DNA of 13,169 nt from Clostridiales bacterium (GCA_024684665.1 JAIKWN010000163.1:1-13169); one strand, 5' to 3'; shown: positions 1 through 7,372, numbered from the stretch's first letter. The notes: generated by a model from the sequence alone, not told the origin. A program made the numbers and translations.

Positions 1-33
1 CATTTTTAAGGAACATATGGCCGCGAAGCAAGG

Positions 34-48
34 AAAAACGACGTTTTT
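34..48. repeat. 15-bp palindrome AAAAACG-A-CGTTTTT
   Basis: A perfect inverted repeat with 7-bp arms around a single A. As RNA it gives a weak AAAAAC/GTTTTT stem with a three-base loop, so it could be a poor terminator for a gene ending left of the window; as DNA it could be a binding site. Nothing else in the sequence decides between these. Confidence 0.4.
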
Positions 49-272
49 AGGGTAGTACGTCCTGCTCCGGCTATCAAAATCGTTCTAATTGCTGAGAAAT
101 ATAGACCTTTATATAGTCTCATTGGTTGGGCAAGTTATAATAAAAAGTGAAATTGTTCATACTCTGTCCTCGCTTTCGCAGATTTTCAACTGCGCATATA
201 TCACGTGCTGTTTTTTCTTTCAACATGTTTGCGCTCGCCCGGACCGGAAGGGAAACCGGCTGTGGCTTTCCG

Positions 273-301
273 TTGCGAATCCGGCTTTTGTGTAGTATGA
301 T
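273..301 (+). promoter_or_regulatory. Sigma-A-type promoter for the 350-1847 genes
   Basis: A -35 box TTGCGA (273-278) and a -10 box TATGAT (296-301) are separated by 17 bp, the optimal spacing. The predicted transcript would start near 308 and give an untranslated leader of about 40 nt before the GNAT start codon at 350. It is the only good promoter seen ahead of the long co-directional gene run. Confidence 0.6.
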
Positions 302-349
302 AAATAGGTAAAAGACAGTTCCAGGACAAACCAGTTTTGGAGGTTTTTC

Positions 350-853
350 ATGATGATCAGGCCTTATAGACCACAGGATTTGGATGAGATGATTCGGATC
401 TGGAACGAGGTTGTGGAAGAGGGCGTCGCATTTCCCCAGGAAGACTTCTTGGATCCCGTAAGTGGAGCAGCCTTTTTTGCAGCGCAGAGTTACACGGGAG
501 TCGCCGAGACCGGGGGAAAAGTCGTCGGGTTGTACATCCTGCATCCCAACAATGTGGGGAGATGCGGGCACATCTGCAATGCGAGCTATGCGGTTGCGTC
601 CGGCGAGCGCGGTCGGCATATCGGCGAGCAGATGGTGCTCGACTGCCTTCGCAAGGGGAAAGAGCTGGGATTTCGGATCCTGCAGTTCAACGCTGTCGTG
701 GAAAACAATATCCACGCGCGGCACCTGTATGAGCGGCTGGGCTTCCGGCAGCTCGGGACGATTCCGGGCGGCTTCCGCATGAAAGACGGACACTACGAAA
801 ACATCTGTCCGTACTATCATGAACTGACCGGCGAAATCGACTTGGAAGGCTGA
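350..853 (+). CDS. GNAT-family N-acetyltransferase
   Basis: A 167-residue single-domain acetyltransferase of the Gcn5-related (GNAT) fold, expected to move acetyl from acetyl-CoA to an amine of an unknown small molecule or protein in the cytoplasm. The opening MMIRPYRPQDLDEM is the usual first strand and helix. The pyrophosphate-binding loop is visible as GERGRHIGEQM (85-95), followed by the FNAVVENNIHARHLYERLGF segment (113-132), the family's typical motif B in which a late Tyr often acts as general acid. The C-terminal IPGGFRMKDGHYENI resembles a GNAT subgroup that includes amino-acid and phosphinothricin-type acetyltransferases, but the substrate cannot be assigned. Start 350 (ATG, followed by ATG at 353) has GGAGG at 339-343; either Met is possible. 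The next gene begins 18 bp downstream, so they are probably co-transcribed. Confidence 0.9.
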   Translation: MMIRPYRPQDLDEMIRIWNEVVEEGVAFPQEDFLDPVSGAAFFAAQSYTGVAETGGKVVGLYILHPNNVGRCGHICNASYAVASGERGRHIGEQMVLDCLRKGKELGFRILQFNAVVENNIHARHLYERLGFRQLGTIPGGFRMKDGHYENICPYYHELTGEIDLEG

Positions 854-871
854 AAACGGAGAGGCTGAAAA

Positions 872-1585
872 ATGATCGGAACGATTCTGAATACCGCGGC
901 GATTGTCGCAGGCGGCTTGTGCGGGCATCAGTTTGGCAGGCTGCTGAAAGAGCGCCACCAAGAAACGCTCACCATGGCGTGCGGGGTCGGTACGCTGTTT
1001 ATCGGCATGGCGGGAGCCATGAATTATATGCTGCACAACGATCTGTTCCCCGGCGGGGGAACCATGCTGATTGTGGCCTGTCTGGCCCTTGGCGGCCTTC
1101 TGGGAGAAATCGTCAACATCGAGTACAGGTTTGAACAGTTCGGCGAATGGCTGAAGATCAAAACCGGCAACGCGAAGGATCAGGGCTTTGTGAACGGTTT
1201 CCTGACAGCCTCGCTTACCGTCTGCATTGGCGCGATGGCCATCGTCGGCGCGATCCAGGATGGAATTGCCGGTGACTGGTCCATTCTGGGAGCAAAATCC
1301 ATCCTGGACCTGATCATCGTGATGGTTATGACCTGTTCGCTGGGAAAAGGATGCATTTTTTCTGCGATCCCGGTTTTCCTTTGGGAGGGTGCGCTGACGC
1401 TGCTGGCGACCGCCATCAAACCCATCATGACGGACGCGGCGATGGGATACCTTTCGCTTGTGGGGAATGTTCTGATCTTCTGCGTGGGGATCAATCTGGT
1501 CTGGGGAAAGAGGATCCGGGTTGCCAATCTGCTGCCGGCGATCCTGTTCGCTGTAGCGGTATCGTTTCTCCCGATGACTTTCTGA
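872..1585 (+). CDS. DUF554 family integral membrane protein
   Basis: A 237-residue, highly hydrophobic protein with about six to seven predicted membrane segments, matching the full length of the DUF554 family (YdfK/YqgA-like), whose function is unknown; a transport role is often guessed. Family features visible by eye are the start MIGTILNTAAIVAGGLCG, the central CIGAMAIVGAIQDGIAGD (roughly 113-130) followed by LGAKSILDL, and the closing membrane segment near GNVLIFCVGINLVWGKRIRVANLLPA. ATG at 872 follows a GGAGAGG ribosome binding site (858-864). It sits 18 bp after the GNAT gene, consistent with one transcript. No truncation or unusual residue is apparent. The family assignment is firm; the role is not known. 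Confidence 0.88.
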   Translation: MIGTILNTAAIVAGGLCGHQFGRLLKERHQETLTMACGVGTLFIGMAGAMNYMLHNDLFPGGGTMLIVACLALGGLLGEIVNIEYRFEQFGEWLKIKTGNAKDQGFVNGFLTASLTVCIGAMAIVGAIQDGIAGDWSILGAKSILDLIIVMVMTCSLGKGCIFSAIPVFLWEGALTLLATAIKPIMTDAAMGYLSLVGNVLIFCVGINLVWGKRIRVANLLPAILFAVAVSFLPMTF

Positions 1586-1637
1586 CAAGCGTAACACCTA
1601 AAAAGATTCGCAGAGCGGAATCCGAAGAGGGGAAAGC

Positions 1638-1847
1638 ATGGAAATCAGCTGGGAAGAGGATTTTGCGATCCGGGTGAAGAGCGTTCGTGGGGTGGTCGTC
1701 GTTTCGGCAAACCGGGAAGGGCTGCTTTCCCTGGCGCGCCAGTTTGCGGCGCTGGCGGAAGCTGCGCCGGGAAGCCATATCCATTATGACGAGTACAATT
1801 CCCTTGAAGAGGGATCGACGGAAATAATCGTTGAAAGAATGCCGTGA
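1638..1847 (+). CDS. Small Imm32-like protein
   Basis: A 69-residue soluble protein. Its second half, NREGLLSLARQFAALAEAAPG and then SHIHYDEYNSLEEGSTEIIVE, resembles from memory the Imm32 family, first named as predicted immunity proteins of polymorphic toxin systems. The SHIH-x-DEYNSLEEGS segment (46-59) is the recognisable signature. A GAGGGGA ribosome binding site (1627-1633) precedes ATG 1638, and the gene lies 52 bp after the DUF554 gene in the same direction. No toxin gene is visible on either side, so the immunity label should be treated as a family name and not as a function here. Many Firmicutes carry lone copies in housekeeping surroundings. It is certainly a real small gene; the family call is moderately sure. 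Confidence 0.65.
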   Translation: MEISWEEDFAIRVKSVRGVVVVSANREGLLSLARQFAALAEAAPGSHIHYDEYNSLEEGSTEIIVERMP

Positions 1848-1924
1848 CGTCCCTGGCCTGATAATAAAGATACGATGGCCGTCATTCGGCGAAAAGAAAA
1901 TCTTTACCCGGAAAGGAACCTGAC

Positions 1925-3484
1925 ATGGAAGATCTGATCATACGCGGCGGCGTGGTTGTCGACGGCAGCGGCGCCGTGGGCGAGCGGAACGACGTGGCTG
2001 TCCGCGGCGGCCGCATCTCCGGCATTGGCGATTACGCGGGGGCGGCCGCCAGAGAGATCCTGGACGCGGAAGGCCTGGTCGTATCGCCCGGCTTTATCGA
2101 CGCACACGCGCATTCCGATACTGCGTTCCTGCTGGACAGCAGCGGAGCATCTAAACTGTATCAGGGGATCACGACGGAGATTTCCGGCAACTGCGGCGAC
2201 AGCCCGTTCCCGTGCCTGCCGGAACGGCTGCCGGTGAATGATCCCTGGCACTGCGCTTCCTTTGATGCGTTTGTCCGGCAGTTTGAACACAGCGGCTGCT
2301 CCATGGCGACGAATCAGGCCATGCTGGTCGGCCATGGCGCACTGCGCGCTGCCGTGATGGGATACGAAGACCGCAGCCCTACCGCTGACGAGCTGGAGGA
2401 GATGAAAGCCTTGCTTCGCCGGGACCTCAGCGATGGCGCCTGGGGGATGAGCCTGGGGCTGGAATACGCACCTGGCTTCTTTGCCGGAAGAGACGAACTG
2501 CGGGAACTGGGTCGCGTCGTCCGGGAATTTGACGGCCTGCTGCCCTGCCATCTGCGCAGCGAGGGCCTGCATATCGATGAGGCCCTTGGGGAGCTGTTTG
2601 ACATCGGCCGTGAAACCGGCGCACATGTGCACGTTTCCCACCTGAAACTGGACCATTACAGCGTCCACGGACGGGCGGAGGAAGTCTGGGGCATGATCGA
2701 ACAGGCACGGAGAGAAGGCGTGCGCGTCACCGCTGATCTGTATCCATACACCGCGGCGGGAACAAGCTTAAGCATACGCTGCCCGCACTGGTGCCTGGAG
2801 GGCGGTGAGGAAATGCTGGAGCGGCATCTTTCCGGTGACAGGCGGGGAGAGATCCTTGCGAGCCTGCGCACCCACTATTTCAGTGCGGAGCGGGCAGAGA
2901 CCTGCCTCGTCAGCGACGACTGCGGTTTCTGGCCCGAAATCGTCGGGAAAACGCTGCGTGAGATCGCAGAGGAGATGCTGCATACCGGGGATTACGCCGA
3001 AGCGGCGGCCGAAATCCTCTCGCGGACGCACGGCAGAGCCTGGTGCGTGTTTTTCGTCATGAGCGAGCGGGATATGCTATACTTCCTCTCGCGGGAGACG
3101 ATGATCGGTTCCGACGGGCGAGCGCTTTCCGGCGATCCGCGCTGCGTGCCTGGGTGTCCGCATCCACGGAATTATGGCGCGATTCCGGAATTCTTCCGCC
3201 TGGCCCGGGAAAAGCGCCTGTGCTCTCTCGGGGAGGCGGTGCGCCGCGTCACCTCGCTTCCGGCCGGTAATCTGGGCCTGGCCCGGCGGGGACTCATCCG
3301 ACCGGGATACACGGCGGATCTCACCGTTTTTGATCCGGAGACAATTGCGCCGAGGGCCACCTATCTGGAACCCGTTCAGCTGGCCGCCGGCGTGAGCCAC
3401 GTGATCGTGGACGGACAGGTAGCTCTCAGAGACGGCGTGCAGACAGACGTGCGCGCCGGCCGCTTCCTGCGAAGAAACAGCTGA
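1925..3484 (+). CDS. N-acyl-D-amino-acid deacylase (D-aminoacylase), amidohydrolase family
   Basis: A 519-residue metal-dependent hydrolase predicted to remove the acyl group from N-acyl-D-amino acids, giving free D-amino acid in the cytoplasm. N-terminal residues 1-56 form the small beta-sandwich seen in dihydroorotase/urease relatives, followed by the TIM barrel opening with GFIDAHAHSD (His61, His63). By eye all six metal or catalytic positions known from the Alcaligenes enzyme have counterparts: His61, His63, Cys90 (EISGNCGDS), His209 (CHLRSEG), His239 (HVSHLK) and Asp397 (IGSDGRAL). The late HPRNYGAIPEFF and the C-terminal GYTADLTVFDPETI are also family hallmarks, and length is normal. 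ATG 1925 has AAGGA about 8 nt upstream. The next gene, another enzyme of a D-amino-acid family, follows after 33 bp, supporting D-amino-acid catabolism. Dipeptide or other acyl-amide substrates are possible. Confidence 0.9.
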   Translation: MEDLIIRGGVVVDGSGAVGERNDVAVRGGRISGIGDYAGAAAREILDAEGLVVSPGFIDAHAHSDTAFLLDSSGASKLYQGITTEISGNCGDSPFPCLPERLPVNDPWHCASFDAFVRQFEHSGCSMATNQAMLVGHGALRAAVMGYEDRSPTADELEEMKALLRRDLSDGAWGMSLGLEYAPGFFAGRDELRELGRVVREFDGLLPCHLRSEGLHIDEALGELFDIGRETGAHVHVSHLKLDHYSVHGRAEEVWGMIEQARREGVRVTADLYPYTAAGTSLSIRCPHWCLEGGEEMLERHLSGDRRGEILASLRTHYFSAERAETCLVSDDCGFWPEIVGKTLREIAEEMLHTGDYAEAAAEILSRTHGRAWCVFFVMSERDMLYFLSRETMIGSDGRALSGDPRCVPGCPHPRNYGAIPEFFRLAREKRLCSLGEAVRRVTSLPAGNLGLARRGLIRPGYTADLTVFDPETIAPRATYLEPVQLAAGVSHVIVDGQVALRDGVQTDVRAGRFLRRNS

Positions 3485-3517
3485 AGCGGCGCCATCCGGT
3501 AAAGGAGGAATGACCCG

Positions 3518-4591
3518 GTGAAGATTTTTGACTTGCCGACGCCAGCTTTGGTCGCTGACGCTGACCGTATTGCGGAGAATCAGCGGCGCATGAACGAAAT
3601 CCTGCGTGGAAAACGCATCCGGCTACGGCCGCACTACAAATCGCACAAATGCGCCGCGCTGGCGCAGAGGCAGATTGCATCCGGCGCAATCGGTATGACA
3701 TGTGCTAAGCTGTCGGAAGCGGAAGACCTGATCTTCAGCGGCGTTTCCGACGTTCTTATCGCCAATCAGGTTGTGGAACCGGCAAAGATTGGCCGGCTTG
3801 CGCAGCTGGCCGGGATGTGCAACCTGACCGTCTGTGTTGACGATGCGGAAAACGCAAACGCTCTGTCCCGGGCGGCAGTTTACGAGGGAACCGAAATTCA
3901 TTGTCTCGCAGAATACGATATCGGTATGAAGCGCTGCGGCGTCCGGACGCCGGAAGAATACCTTGCACTGGCGAAAACCGTGGTAAACCTTCCGAACCTC
4001 AGCTACGACGGCATTCAGGCGTACGCCGGATATGCGTCGCATATGGTTTCGGCGGCGGAGCGCGAAGCGGCCACCCGCGAAAATGAGAGCAGGGTAGCGG
4101 AACTGACCGGGCTCCTGCGCCGGAACGGGATCGAGGTATCGACGGTTTCCGGCGGCAGCACAGGGACAGCGGAAATCAAGGCGAAGGGTGCGGTCTATAC
4201 GGAACTGCAGGCCGGAAGCTATCTTTTTATGGATTCCACATACAGCGAGCTGGATCTGCCCTTCCGGAACTCCCTGTTCGTCCTCTCGACCGTCGTGAGC
4301 CGGAGCGGCGGCGCGGTGATCCTGGATACAGGCGTCAAGGGACTGGGAGCGGACCAGAATGCCCCCGTCATCCTGGACAGGACGGGGAAACGGATCGGCG
4401 GGAGATGCGTACTGAATGAGGAGCATCTGAAACTTTATGACAGCGGATGGGATGCCCGGATCGGCGAAAAGGCGTTTATCATTCCCGGCCACTGCTGCTC
4501 GACGGTCAATCTGTACGACAATCTCTACCTGTACAGCGGCGAGATCATTACAGAGCGGCTTCCGGTTACCGCGCGGGGAAAATCGCAGTAA
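3518..4591 (+). CDS. D-threonine aldolase / D-serine dehydratase-like PLP enzyme (DSD1 family)
   Basis: A 357-residue fold-type III pyridoxal-phosphate enzyme with an alanine-racemase-like N-terminal barrel and a C-terminal metal-binding beta domain. The expected PLP lysine lies in RPHYKSHK (38-44), Lys41 by analogy with D-threonine aldolase. The phosphate-binding part is SGGSTGT (211-217), and the metal site is IIPGHCCST with His325 and Cys327. These features fit enzymes acting on D-threonine or D-serine; the two activities cannot be separated by eye. The start is GTG 3518, supported by AAAGGAGG at 3501-3508 with a 9-nt gap. A nearer ATG at 3510 leads only to a three-codon frame. It lies 33 bp behind the deacylase and 56 bp ahead of an EamA transporter, which suggests use of the D-amino acid released by the deacylase. 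Confidence 0.85.
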   Translation: MKIFDLPTPALVADADRIAENQRRMNEILRGKRIRLRPHYKSHKCAALAQRQIASGAIGMTCAKLSEAEDLIFSGVSDVLIANQVVEPAKIGRLAQLAGMCNLTVCVDDAENANALSRAAVYEGTEIHCLAEYDIGMKRCGVRTPEEYLALAKTVVNLPNLSYDGIQAYAGYASHMVSAAEREAATRENESRVAELTGLLRRNGIEVSTVSGGSTGTAEIKAKGAVYTELQAGSYLFMDSTYSELDLPFRNSLFVLSTVVSRSGGAVILDTGVKGLGADQNAPVILDRTGKRIGGRCVLNEEHLKLYDSGWDARIGEKAFIIPGHCCSTVNLYDNLYLYSGEIITERLPVTARGKSQ

Positions 4592-4647
4592 GGGGCAGTG
4601 ATTCTGCTTTCGAAATTTTATATCTAGATGGATCGGAGGTGCAGCGG

Positions 4648-5535
4648 ATGATGAACGGCGGGAAAAACGATGCCAGATCGCTCGCAATGATGATCCTGTC
4701 CATGCTGATCTTCGGATCCATCGGGGTATTCAGGAGATGGATCCCGCTTTCGTCGACTTTCCTGGCTTTCTCGAGGGGGGTTCTCGGTGGCCTGTTCGTC
4801 CTCGCCTTCATGAAGCTGACCGGGAAGGGCGGCAAAGAAAGAATCCCGCTCCGGCTGTTTCTGAGGCTCGCGTTCACGGGCGCACTCATCGGAGTCAACT
4901 GGATCCTCCTGTTTGAAGCTTATAATCATACGACCGTCGCCATAGCGACGCTCTGCTACTATATGGAGCCCACAATCGTAGTGCTCCTGTCTCCGCTCGT
5001 TTTCGAGGAGAAGCTGACCGCGAAGAAAGCGGTCTGCGCCGCGGCTGCGATCCTGGGGATGGTTCTGGTATCCGGCGTTCTCGGCGGTGGTTCCCGGAGC
5101 GGGGATGCCAGGGGGATCCTGTTCGGGCTCGGGGCTGCGGCACTGTATTCCGCCGTGGTCATACTGAACAAGAAGACCGGCGGGATCAATGCGTACCGGA
5201 AAACGGCGGTGCAGCTTCTTTCCGCCGGGACGGTCATGATCCCATATCTTCTCCTGACCGGGGAAACAGGGGGTGGGGGATTCCGCGCAGAAACGGTTCT
5301 CCTGCTGCTGATCGTGGGCATCGTTCATACCGGAATCGCTTACGCGCTGTATTTCGGGAGCATGGATGGGCTGCGCGTGCAGTCCATTGCCATCCTCAGT
5401 TATATCGACCCGGTTTCCGCGCTCCTGTTTTCCGCATTCTTCCTCAAAGAACCGATGAATGCCGCCGGCATCGCCGGCGCGGTGATGATTATCGGCTCCG
5501 CGATCGTGAGCGAGATTCTTGACAGGAGAGAGTAA
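4648..5535 (+). CDS. EamA (DMT superfamily) transporter
   Basis: A 295-residue inner-membrane protein with ten likely transmembrane helices arranged as two EamA repeats (about 12-145 and 155-288). The ends of both repeats carry the usual pattern: a glycine- or tyrosine-rich helix, then ATLCYYMEPTIVVLLSPLVFEEKLT in the first (from about 100) and AILSYIDPVSALLFSAFFLKEP in the second (from about 248), each with the conserved Pro and the charged E-K/E-P closure. Members export or import amino acids and other metabolites. Starts 4648 and 4651 are adjacent ATGs; GGAGGT (4635-4640) supports 4648. The open frame reaches back to 4447 inside the previous gene, but that part has no ribosome binding site. 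Position behind two D-amino-acid enzymes suggests an amino-acid substrate, which is inference only. Confidence 0.88.
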   Translation: MMNGGKNDARSLAMMILSMLIFGSIGVFRRWIPLSSTFLAFSRGVLGGLFVLAFMKLTGKGGKERIPLRLFLRLAFTGALIGVNWILLFEAYNHTTVAIATLCYYMEPTIVVLLSPLVFEEKLTAKKAVCAAAAILGMVLVSGVLGGGSRSGDARGILFGLGAAALYSAVVILNKKTGGINAYRKTAVQLLSAGTVMIPYLLLTGETGGGGFRAETVLLLLIVGIVHTGIAYALYFGSMDGLRVQSIAILSYIDPVSALLFSAFFLKEPMNAAGIAGAVMIIGSAIVSEILDRRE

Positions 5536-5580
5536 ACCATTAATTCGAAGTGAACACCGGCAGTGCGACAGGAGGACAAG

Positions 5581-6336
5581 ATGGAGATTATCCGGCTGAC
5601 AAAAGAGAATCTGGAAAGCGAGCACATCTGCTGCGCGATTTCGAACAACAAAGACGTACAGGTTTCTTCCAAGAAGGCATGGCTGGCGGAACGGTTCGAC
5701 GACGGACTCGTATTCCTGAAAAGCCCGGAACGCGGAAAGTGTTTTATTGAGTATATCCCGGCTGAGAATGCTTGGAACCCGATTTCTGCGGACGGGTATA
5801 TGTACATCGACTGCCTCTGGGTTTCCGGTTCGCTTAAGGGGCACGGGTATTCAAACGACCTACTCGGAGCATGCATCGAAGATAGCCAACGGCAGGGGAA
5901 GAAGGGACTTTGCATTTTGTCCTCTGCGAAGAAAAAGCCTTTTCTTGCAGATCCCAAGTATCTGAAACACAAGGGATTCGCGGTCTGTGACGAAGCGGAC
6001 AACGGTATACAGCTCTGGTATCTGCCTTTTTCATCTGAGGCGGTGCCACCCCGGTTCAGGGAATGCGCAAGGCATCCGCATATTAAAGAGAAAGGTTATG
6101 TGCTCTACTATACAAGCCAATGCCCATTCAACGCAAAATACGTTCCAGTCGTGGAGCGGACCGCCTCAGAACATGGGATTCCGTTTACGGCAATCCACAT
6201 TGAGAATAAAGCCACTGCACAGAATGCCCCAACGCCCATTACGACGTACGCCCTGTTTTTCAATGGGGAATACGTAACGAACGAACAGATGAATGAGGCC
6301 AGATTTTTGAAACTGACGGCTTCACTTTCTGAATAA
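5581..6336 (+). CDS. GNAT acetyltransferase fused to YoaP-like domain
   Basis: A 251-residue two-domain protein. Residues 1-150 form a GNAT-like domain with the acetyl-CoA loop around GSLKGHGYSNDLL (83-95). Residues about 170-245 match the YoaP-like C-terminal domain: LYYTSQCPFNAKYVP (175-189, single Cys181), then ATAQNAPTPITTYALFFNGEYVTNEQ. This part looks thioredoxin-like, with a CPxx motif holding only one Cys and a Thr-Pro-Ile-Thr-Thr turn where a thioredoxin cis-Pro would fall; that reading is mine. The substrate is unknown. ATG 5581 has AGGAGG at 5570-5575; a GTG at 5563 would overlap that site and is less likely. It lies 45 bp after the transporter with no promoter seen between, and 12 bp before the DUF2200 gene, whose ribosome binding site abuts this gene's stop. 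Confidence 0.85.
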   Translation: MEIIRLTKENLESEHICCAISNNKDVQVSSKKAWLAERFDDGLVFLKSPERGKCFIEYIPAENAWNPISADGYMYIDCLWVSGSLKGHGYSNDLLGACIEDSQRQGKKGLCILSSAKKKPFLADPKYLKHKGFAVCDEADNGIQLWYLPFSSEAVPPRFRECARHPHIKEKGYVLYYTSQCPFNAKYVPVVERTASEHGIPFTAIHIENKATAQNAPTPITTYALFFNGEYVTNEQMNEARFLKLTASLSE

Positions 6337-6348
6337 GGAGGAGGGAAT

Positions 6349-6693
6349 ATGCCTCGTCAGAGCGTGCTCGATATGCCCATTTCAAAGGTGTATCCACTGC
6401 TGCTTCAGAAGGTGGAGCGCAAGGGGCGGTCGAAGGGGGAACTGGATGCAGTAATTGCTTGGCTGACTGGATACGATATGCGGGAAGTCGACCAGAGCAT
6501 GACGTATGCCGATTTCTTCGAAAACGCCCCGGCTATGAATCCGAAAGCTTCCCTAATCAAAGGCAAAGTCTGCGGTGTTGACGTGGAATTGGTCGAAGAT
6601 CCCTTAATGCGGAGGGTCCGTTGGTTGGATAAGCTGGTGGACGAGCTAGCTAAGGGAAGGCCGATGGATCGGATTATGAGAGAATCCGTATGA
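6349..6693 (+). CDS. DUF2200 family protein
   Basis: A 114-residue soluble protein matching DUF2200 over its whole usual length. Recognisable stretches are MPISKVYPLLLQKVERKGR (9-27), ELDAVIAWLTGY (31-42), the FFENAPAMNPKASLIKGKVCGV segment (from 56) and the C-terminal RWLDKLVDELAKGRPMDRI (91-109). The family has no established function; the composition suggests a small, mostly helical cytosolic protein. A strong AAGGAGGAGGG (6335-6345) sits just ahead of ATG 6349. Its TGA stop (6691-6693) overlaps the next gene's ATG as ATGA, so the two are probably translationally coupled. Family call is confident; role unknown. Confidence 0.87.
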   Translation: MPRQSVLDMPISKVYPLLLQKVERKGRSKGELDAVIAWLTGYDMREVDQSMTYADFFENAPAMNPKASLIKGKVCGVDVELVEDPLMRRVRWLDKLVDELAKGRPMDRIMRESV

Positions 6694-6989
6694 AACGATA
6701 TGAATACGATGCTATCCTGCGTGAAACTCCGGACAATGGTGGTGCATATGTGCCCTTTCCCTGGGATATCCGGCATGAATTTGGAAAAGGCCGTGTGAAG
6801 GTGCATGCAGAATTTGACAGTATCCCCTACGATGGGAGTATCGTCAACATGGGTGTCAGGAATCCGGACGGTTCCATCTGCTACATTATCGGCGTATTAA
6901 AAGCTATTCGGGAAAAGCTGAATAAAAGCGACGGAGACAGGATCCACGTCGCAATAGAAACTGAAGATACAGGGAGGGGCATAGAATGA
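6690..6989 (+). CDS. DUF1905 family protein
   Basis: A 99-residue protein matching the DUF1905 domain: MKRYEYDAILRETPDNGGAYV-PFPWDIRHEFGKGRVKVHAEFD, then PYDGSIVNMG (45-55 region), and the closing YIIGVLKAIREKLNKSDGDRIHV (from about 65), which resembles the family pattern of a glycine-rich strand followed by R-x-x-L/I-x-K-x-x-G-D. DUF1905 is a small beta-barrel-like domain of unknown function, often found alone or fused to YdeI/OmdA-type domains in bacteria; here it stands alone. The start ATG overlaps the DUF2200 stop by 4 nt, and its own TGA stop (6987-6989) overlaps the next ATG in the same way. No strong separate ribosome binding site is needed or clearly visible, in keeping with coupling. 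Confidence 0.85.
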   Translation: MKRYEYDAILRETPDNGGAYVPFPWDIRHEFGKGRVKVHAEFDSIPYDGSIVNMGVRNPDGSICYIIGVLKAIREKLNKSDGDRIHVAIETEDTGRGIE

Positions 6990-7372
6990 GCGAACCCGAT
7001 CTTAATACGCTGTTGTTTTTCGATGGACATGAAGCCGCATGGGATTTTTATCAGGCCTTTGAGACCCTGCTGTATCATTCCTTCCCGAACGTGAACAAGA
7101 GGGTGCAAAAGACGCAGATTACTTTTTTCAACCGACATGTGTTTGCCTGCGTTTCTTTTGCGCGGATAAAGAGGAAAAGCGAATTGCCGGATGGATACAT
7201 GGTGGTGACGTTCGGTCTCCCAACGCCGCTGGACTCGAAGCGGATCGAGGTGAAAACGCAGCCGTATCCGGGCAGATGGACGCATCATATTGTCGTCAGT
7301 CGGGCAGAGGAATTGGATGGGGAACTGCTTTCCTGGATTGGAGAGGCATATGCTTTCGCTAACGCAAAATGA
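6986..7372 (+). CDS. DUF5655-like protein
   Basis: A 128-residue soluble protein most like DUF5655 domains: LLFFDGHEAAWDFYQAFETLL (9-29), KRVQKTQITFFNRHVFACVSF (38-58), and the C-terminal GRWTHHIVVSRAEELDGELLSWIGEAY (from about 96), where the W-x-H-H pattern and the E-L-D helix are characteristic. Function is not known. It starts at ATG 6986, overlapping the DUF1905 stop by 4 nt (ATGA), with GGGAGGGG-like purines just upstream. Its last 23 nt overlap the start of the AlkD-like gene in another frame. The pairing with DUF1905 and an alkylpurine glycosylase-like protein is the main clue to its role. Family recognised by pattern from memory, so a profile search should confirm it. Confidence 0.75.
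   Translation: MSEPDLNTLLFFDGHEAAWDFYQAFETLLYHSFPNVNKRVQKTQITFFNRHVFACVSFARIKRKSELPDGYMVVTFGLPTPLDSKRIEVKTQPYPGRWTHHIVVSRAEELDGELLSWIGEAYAFANAK

Larger units (their letters stand above)
1..349. other. Upstream intergenic region, no convincing gene
   Basis: This AT-richer stretch has no reading frame with a credible start and ribosome binding site. Two frames entering from the left edge close at once (stops at 48-50 and 53-55), so the C-terminal tail of an upstream + strand gene could be present but cannot be identified. It contains a short palindrome (34-48), an isolated TATAAT (136-141) without a matching -35 box, and a good promoter near the right end (273-301). The 68-codon frame at 89-295 has no ribosome binding site and low-complexity, gene-unlike composition. 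Confidence 0.6.

Noticed and set aside
89..295. 68-codon + frame in the left intergenic region
   Set aside because: No ribosome binding site, no family resemblance, and it overlaps the promoter of the next gene.
119..1597. 492-codon minus-strand frame opposite the GNAT and DUF554 genes
   Set aside because: It is antisense to two genes of recognised families, has no good ribosome binding site and encodes a His/Gln/Arg-rich sequence like no family. It arises from GC-rich codon use on the other strand.
1861..1905. Possible promoter or terminator ahead of the D-aminoacylase gene (GATAAT and the AAAGAT/ATCTTT, GCCG/CGGC inverted repeats)
   Set aside because: No -35 box lies at a workable distance from GATAAT, and the repeats give a broken, weak stem without a T-run.
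3623..4687. 354-codon minus-strand frame opposite the DSD1-like gene
   Set aside because: Shadow of a well-supported PLP enzyme; no motifs or ribosome binding site.
4624..5844. 406-codon minus-strand frame opposite the EamA and GNAT-YoaP genes
   Set aside because: Antisense shadow with atypical composition, spanning two real genes and the gap between them.
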